A stretch of DNA of 64,000 bases from Parasponia andersonii (lineage: Eukaryota > Streptophyta > Magnoliopsida > Rosales > Cannabaceae), in NCBI GenBank assembly GCA_002914805.1, contig JXTB01000177.1, positions 584,743 to 648,742 on the forward strand, written 5' to 3'. The notes below the pieces were generated by a model. The model saw nothing but the letters and a program-made list of their open reading frames with translations, was not told the origin of the DNA and did no database searches. Below, one piece after another: positions 59,128 to 64,000 of the stretch. Numbering within the stretch: position 1 is the first letter of the stretch; every line of letters starts with the position of its first letter. Both the position numbers and the translations under genes were made by a program.

Positions 59128-59860
59128 GCCTCTGGGTCAGGAGAGTAGACCTTGAGGATAGTGCCGACCATCACGGGCAGACCAGAGCCGACCCAGGAGC
59201 AGGAGGAGAAGGAAAAAAGCCTCAAAAGAGCTGAAAGAGGAGTGAAGCGCTTGAGGGGGATGGGCCATTCTGTCTACCATTTGACGTCATAAGAGAGTCG
59301 CACCTCTGCAGCCCTCATCGTTTTCACCCAGCAAGATTTAACTACAGTGCGCTTGCCTCACGACGACCTCTTGGTGATTAAACAGCAGATCGACTCCGCA
59401 TTGGTCGGAAGGGTCCTGGTCGACGGTGGAAGCAGCGTCGATATCCTGTTCCTTAGCACATTCGAAAATATGGGCTTGGATCGAAACGCACTCAGGCTAA
59501 CCTGTCAACCGCTGTTCGCTTTCGACAGCACTAAAGTCTGCCCCTTGGGCATCATGACCCTTAATGTCTGCACTGCTGAAAGATGCTTGGATGTGGACTT
59601 CGTCGTCATTGACTGCAAATCTTCTTTCAACATCATTATGGGAAGGGGATGGATCCACGCCATGCATGGGGTCGCTTCTACCCTATACCAGGTCTTAAGA
59701 TGTCTATCAAAGGACGGTACCTATATGATAGACATCAAAGGAGACCAGACCTCTGCAAGGAAATGCATTTCAACCGCCCTGAGGGGAGCCGACGCGAATA
59801 CAGGTGCTGCGACTAGGGACGAATAGCAATTAAAGGACCGTCTGCTAGCGTACATGAGGT
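59128..59860 (+). pseudogene. Tat-lineage aspartic protease
   Basis: The same frame continues from gag. 59347-59826 is open and contains GRVLVDGGSSVDILF with the active-site Asp at 59422 (DGGS), then NIIMGRGWIHAM. DGGS in place of DTG is normal for this lineage, so the active site looks intact. Flanking stops at 59146 (TAG), 59290 (TAA) and 59824 (TAG). Confidence 0.83.
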
Positions 59861-61230
59861 GAGTTGAAAAGGAGTCTGATGGCCCAGAATCCACGATTGA
59901 GGAGCTGGTAGCGGTCCCTTTGAAAGAAGCAGAGCCGATGAGGGTGGTTCTAATCGGGGCCTTATTACCCGAGGAGCAAAGGAATGAAATGTTGGGATTC
60001 CTGAGGCGGAACGAGGACGTCTTCGCATGGTCCCATGACGACATGCCCAGGATAGACCCCGTACACACCTGCCACCGGCTGAATATAGATCCCAATTTCC
60101 CTTCAGTCAGGTAGAAACCCCGAAGGTTCACACCAAAGAAAAATAGGGCTATCAACAAGGAGGTAGAGAAGCTGCTGGAGAACGGTCTGATCAGGAAATA
60201 CACGTACCCGCGTTGGGTCTCCAACCCGGTGGTGGTAAAAAAGAAAAATGGTGACGACCGTATTTACATAGACTTCACCAATCTAAATACGGCCTACCCG
60301 AAAGATAGCTTCCTCCTGCCAAGAATCGACCAAATGGTAGATACGACGGCGGAATTCAACAGAATGAGCTTTTTGGATGCCTACTCTGGGTACAACCAGA
60401 TTCCCCTGTACGCAGAAGACCAGGTCCACACGGCTTTTATTACGGAGCGTGGTCCGTATTGCTACAGATGTATGCCATTTGGCTTGAAGAATGTGGGGGC
60501 AACCTACCAAAGGTTCATGAATAAAATTTTCGACAAGCTACTAGGGAAGACTATGGAGGTCTATATAGACGACACGGTCGTGAAGAGCAAAGAAGATTTA
60601 GACCATCTGGGTCACCTAGACGAATGTTTTCAGATTCTGAGGCAATATCGGATACGTCTGAATCCCAAGAAATGTGCGTTTGGGGTGTCCTTTGGTCAAT
60701 TCTTAGGGCATATCGTGAGCAGGAGGGGTATTGAGGCAAACCCGACCAAGCTGACCTCAATCACAGGTGTGCAGAGACCCTAACCATTTGGGAGGTCCAA
60801 TGCCTGACTGGGAAGATAGCCGCTCTCAGCCGATTCATTTCTAAGATGTCCGACCGATGCAAAACTTTCTTCCAATGCTTGAAGAAAAGCTCTACTATCA
60901 TCTAGGGGGAGGAACAGGACAGGGCACTGACAGATCTCAAGCTGTATTTGAGTTACCCCCTATCTTGGCTTCCCCAACAGAAGGGGAGCGCCTGTACGCC
61001 TATTTAGCAGTGTCTGAAGTAGCGATCAGCGCCGTACTGTTCATCGAGAAGGATGGCAAATAGAAACTAGTGTTTTATATAAGCCGCATGCTCCTGGATG
61101 CTGAGACGCGATATAGTGTGGCAGAAAAGCTGGTCCTCGCTCTGGTCAACGCTAAAAAGAAACTCCGACAGTACTTTGAGGCATACTCGGTCACCTGTAT
61201 ACGGATTTCCCCATCCGCCAAATTTTGGCC
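59860..61230 (+). pseudogene. Tat-lineage reverse transcriptase and gypsy RNase H
   Basis: 60229-60783 reads IDFTNLNTAYPKDSFLLPRI, CMPFGLKNVGATYQRFMNK, and the catalytic YIDD at 60562-60573, then FLGHIVSRRGIEANP. Stops at 59860 (TGA), 60112 (TAG) and 60781 (TAA). After a frame change near 60800, 60857-61255 carries the RNase H part (LYAYLAVSEVAISAVL, then MLLDAETRYSVAEKLVLAL). The RT fingers and palm are otherwise well kept. Confidence 0.9.
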
Positions 61231-61821
61231 AAGCCAGACCTGTCGGGACGACTGACCAAGTGGGCCATCGAGCTGGGAATATACGATATCGAGTATCGGC
61301 CTCGAGCAGCGAAGAAAGGACAGGTCATGACGGATTTTCTAGTGGAAATCGAATCCTTCGGCGAGCAGCACGACCCATCTCAGATGTCTCAACTTCGCCC
61401 CCCTTCAGCCTGGATGCTCTATACCGACGGATCCACGAATGCCTCAGGGTTAGGTATCAGGATAGTCCTACAGACCCCAACGGGTCTCAGAGTTGAGAAG
61501 GCATTGAGGCTCGACTTCCAGGCGACTAACAATGAGGCGGAGTACGAGGCACTGCTACAAGGCCTTGAGCTGGCACTGCACTTCGGAGTGAAGAACATCG
61601 CAGTAAAGACCGACTCACAGTTGATCGCAGGTCAGGTCAGGGGAAACTTCGAAGTAAAAGAACCAAGGCTGCACAGGTACTTCTCCAATGTAATTGGGGC
61701 AAAAGCTCGCTTTGACAATTTCAATATCGAACCGATCCCCAGGGAAATGAACCAGAGCACCGACAAGCTAGCCAAAAGGTGTCAATCAGGGATCCGGCTG
61801 GAAGTAAAGAAATTCTCCTAG
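61225..61821 (+). pseudogene. Second, archaeal-type RNase H of the Tat-lineage element
   Basis: The frame 61225-61821 reads PSAWMLYTDGSTNASGLGI, LDFQATNNEAEYEALLQGLE and KTDSQLIAGQVRGNFEVKE, with Asp, Glu and Asp in the catalytic positions. This second RNase H besides the gypsy one is the diagnostic feature of the Tat clade. It ends at a TAG (61819), where a frame change leads on to integrase. The domain itself looks undamaged. Confidence 0.85.
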
Positions 61822-62024
61822 AAGACGGGAGCATGGAGGACCCCCCGTAGACCCCTGCGCACCATGTGTTCACAACCAAAACTGCTGACGAAGGGTGGAT
61901 GAAACCCACCACCCAGTATTTGACGTTGGGGAACCTACCCGCGGACCCCCGAGAAGCAAGGTCGGTTAGATTAAAGGCTGCCAGCTACTCGATGGTGGGG
62001 GAACGACTATAAAGGAAATCGACA

Positions 62025-63122
62025 ATGGGTCCGATGCTGCGGTGCATAGGGCCCGTCGAAGCACAAAAGCTAATGGAGGAAATCCACGAGGGAGTATGCG
62101 GCAACCACTCCGGCGGACACAGCCTCGCCCACAAGGCTCTAACGGCTAGGTACTTCTGGCTGTACATGATGACAGAGGCAGCCCGATTCGTTAAGAAATG
62201 TGATAAATGCCAAAGGTTCGCCCCAATGAAACGCCAGCCCATGGAGGTACTTCATTCGAACATAACCCCCTGGCCGTTTGCCAAATGGGGTCTGGACATC
62301 GTCGGAGAACTCCACAGGAGTCCAGGGGGAAGGAGGTACATCCTGTTGGTCACGGATTACTTCACCAAATGTGTAGAAGCTGAAGCCTACACGACCGTTA
62401 GTAAGACAGATACGATTAACTTCATCTGGAAGAACATAATCTGTCGGTTCGGGATTCCGAAAGAGATACACGCCGATCATGGCACACAGTTCCAAAATGC
62501 TAAGGTCAAGGAGTTGTGCGAGCTGTATAATATAAGGCTCAGTTTCTCTTCCATGAACTACTCTCAGGGGAACGGTCAAGCTGAGACAACGAACAAAGCC
62601 ATATTCAACAACATCAAAAAGAACTTGCAGGAGGCTAAAGGCAAGTGGTTAGAAGAGCTGCCGGCCGTTGTATGGGCTCATCGAACCACGGAATGGAGGT
62701 CGACTGGAAGAACGCCATTCACCATGGTCTACAGCTCAGAGGTTGTGATCCTGACTGAAGTCGGCCTCCTAACCCTCCATTCCGAAGTGGTGAGAGATCC
62801 CCCCTTAAACGAAGGCCAGCTAAGCCACAACACAGACTTCCTAGAGGAAACGAGAGACATGGCCCTGGTCTACCTGGCTTCGTACCACCAGCAGGATAGG
62901 TCCTACTACGCAAAAAATGTTAGAGCTCGACAATTTAATGCCGGGGATTGGGTCCTGAAAGTTAGAACAAGGAATTCCTCGAAACTGGACTCCAATTGGA
63001 TCGAACCCTATGAGGTGATCAAAGTGCTCGACAATGGTGCATATGTCCTAAAAGAGCTCAAGACCAGGAAAAACTTGCCGAACACTAGGAACGCTCAGCA
63101 CTTGAAAAAATATCACATGTAA
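62025..63122 (+). pseudogene. Tat-lineage integrase, long intact frame
   Basis: 365 codons open. The zinc-binding part has His in CGNHSGGHSLAHKAL and Cys in CDKCQRF. The core has the catalytic Asp in WGLDIVGEL, Asp in IHADHGTQFQN and Glu in GQAETTNKAI, so the DDE triad is complete. The C-terminal domain has GDWVLKVRTRNSS and ends LKKYHM. No stop interrupts it; the fault lies upstream, where the joining frame is broken between 61822 and 62024. Confidence 0.88.
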
Positions 63123-63545
63123 GGCGCATGCATATGATGTAAGACCATGTGAATGCTTATATTATTGAAAAATTTAAACCCAAGACAGGTCAAGTTCCAT
63201 TTTTGCCGCATGAATTCATCTTTTGGTTTGCTATGGAAAAGGGGTCCGCCCACAGTGGCAGACCCTACGTACTATTCACACGTGAGACCCACGTGAACGC
63301 TTATATTATTAAAAAGCTTGACTCCAAAACAGGTCAGATCCACTGCCACACGGAAAAGTGTCTGCCCATAGTGGCAGACCCAACGTTTTATTTGCACAGG
63401 CAAAAGATCCTAGTAGGCTGAAACGGAGAAGGGTCTGCCCACAGTGACAGACCCCACGCCTCAATTGCACAGGCAAAAAATTATGCTGGGCTGCCACCGA
63501 AAAGGGTCTTCCACATTTGTGGACCATACGCACAACTCGCACAAT
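63123..63545 (+). repeat. Repeat-rich untranslated region with short hairpins
   Basis: The segment CACGTGAACGCTTATATTATT repeats at 63147 and 63290 (diverged). Four short palindromes of the type GTCTGCC-N6-GGCAGAC occur at 63244-63263, 63360-63379, 63433-63452 and (decayed) 63506-63524. It lies between integrase and the expected 3' LTR. Confidence 0.75.
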
Positions 63546-63552
63546 CAATGAT

Positions 63553-63983
63553 CGTACTATGGGAGTCATGTCGCTCGTCGATGACCCAAGAAAATGTACG
63601 AAGAGGACACTGCTATGCAACCAAAAACTTGCCAGCAGACCTCAAAAACGCTCGTACTATGGGAGTCACGTCGCTCGTCAATGACCGGAGAAAACTATGA
63701 AGAGGAAACTACTGTACAACCAAAAGCTTGCTAGCAGACCTCAAAAACGCTCGTACTATGGTAGTCATGTCGCTCATCGACGACCCGAGAAAACGTACGA
63801 AGAGAAAACTGCTGTGCAACAAAAAACTTGCCAGCAGACCTCAAAAATGCTCATACTATGGGAGTCACATCGCTCATCGACGACCCGAGAAAATGTACGA
63901 AGAGGAAACTGCTGTGTAACCAAAAACTTGTCAGCAGACCTCAAAAACGCTTGTACTATGGGAGTCATGTCGCTCGTCGACAA
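63553..63983 (+). repeat. ~100-bp tandem repeat array running off the window
   Basis: Unit starts CGTACTATGGGAGTCA at 63553, 63653, 63752, 63852 and 63952, so four full copies of 99-100 bp and part of a fifth. Each unit contains GTCGCTCGTCGA and CAGCAGACCTCAAAAA. Tandem repeats in this position are known in Tat/Ogre elements. Short ORFs here are by-products of the repeat. Confidence 0.9.
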
Positions 63984-64000
63984 CCCGAGAAAACGTACGA

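Larger units (their letters stand above)
56691..63983 (+). mobile_element. Tat-lineage Ty3/gypsy retrotransposon, 3' LTR beyond the window
   Basis: A 5' LTR, a PBS at 57527, then gag, protease, reverse transcriptase, RNase H, a second RNase H and integrase in order, followed by tandem repeats that run off the window. Two RNase H domains and repeat-rich sequence after integrase are marks of the Tat clade. The block is clearly GC-richer than the rest of the window. The coding frame 57622-60783 keeps one phase but has 12 in-frame stops; frame changes occur at about 60800, 61230 and 61830-62020. Confidence 0.9.

Noticed and set aside
59721..60224. 167-codon minus-strand ORF
   Set aside because: Opposite the protease and reverse transcriptase frame of the Tat-lineage element; no recognisable domain.
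1..63983. tRNA, rRNA, CRISPR or prokaryotic-type operon signals
   Set aside because: None seen. The TGGTATCAGAGC words are retroelement primer sites, not tRNA genes, and the regular repeats at the right end have no unique spacers.

Overview
The window is AT-rich plant nuclear DNA, most likely from a eudicot. The basis is one host gene with plant-type GT-AG introns, an LSD1-type zinc finger fused to a metacaspase, and a dense bed of plant LTR retrotransposons (Tekay-, Reina- and Tat-like Ty3/gypsy; SIRE-like and Tork/Tnt1-like Ty1/copia). I cannot name the species. I saw no tRNA, rRNA, CRISPR or bacterial-type operon.

The only convincing host gene is a type I metacaspase on the + strand (7599-16354). 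I can join five exons into one open frame of 400 codons plus stop, with the zinc finger, catalytic His202 and catalytic Cys258 intact. Its first intron is 5.9 kb because a copia element with two full LTRs sits in it in antisense orientation. Intron 2 carries a decayed partial copy of the end of exon 2.

Layout: 138-6388 holds gypsy LTRs in both orientations plus an antisense integrase fragment. 7.2-16.4 kb is the metacaspase. About 16.5-25.8 kb is one sense LTR split by a pol-deleted SIRE-like copia element and by a 1.5 kb Mutator-like element with long terminal inverted repeats. 25.95-28.36 kb is an antisense LTR. 29.5-30.2 kb is a hAT-like element. 32534-38594 is a complete antisense Reina-like gypsy element with a TTAA target duplication. 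39855-53874 is a complete antisense Tekay-like gypsy element with an ATTTA target duplication; it has itself been invaded by a solo-LTR-like insert and by an insert with ~490 bp inverted arms. About 54.1-56.6 kb is another antisense LTR. From ~56.7 kb to the end is a GC-richer sense Tat-lineage gypsy element with an extra RNase H and tandem repeats, running off the window.

All recognisable retroelement coding regions are broken, with many stops that look like C-to-T changes at Gln (CAG/CAA) or Trp (TGG) codons, as expected of old methylated repeats. I found no evidence for a new multi-gene system. The items most worth a second look are the intronic element in the metacaspase, the exon-2 duplicate, the long inverted repeat, the MULE, the in-frame 39 bp triplication in a reverse transcriptase and the hairpin repeats at the right end. 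All homology statements are from reading the sequence by eye; no searches were run.
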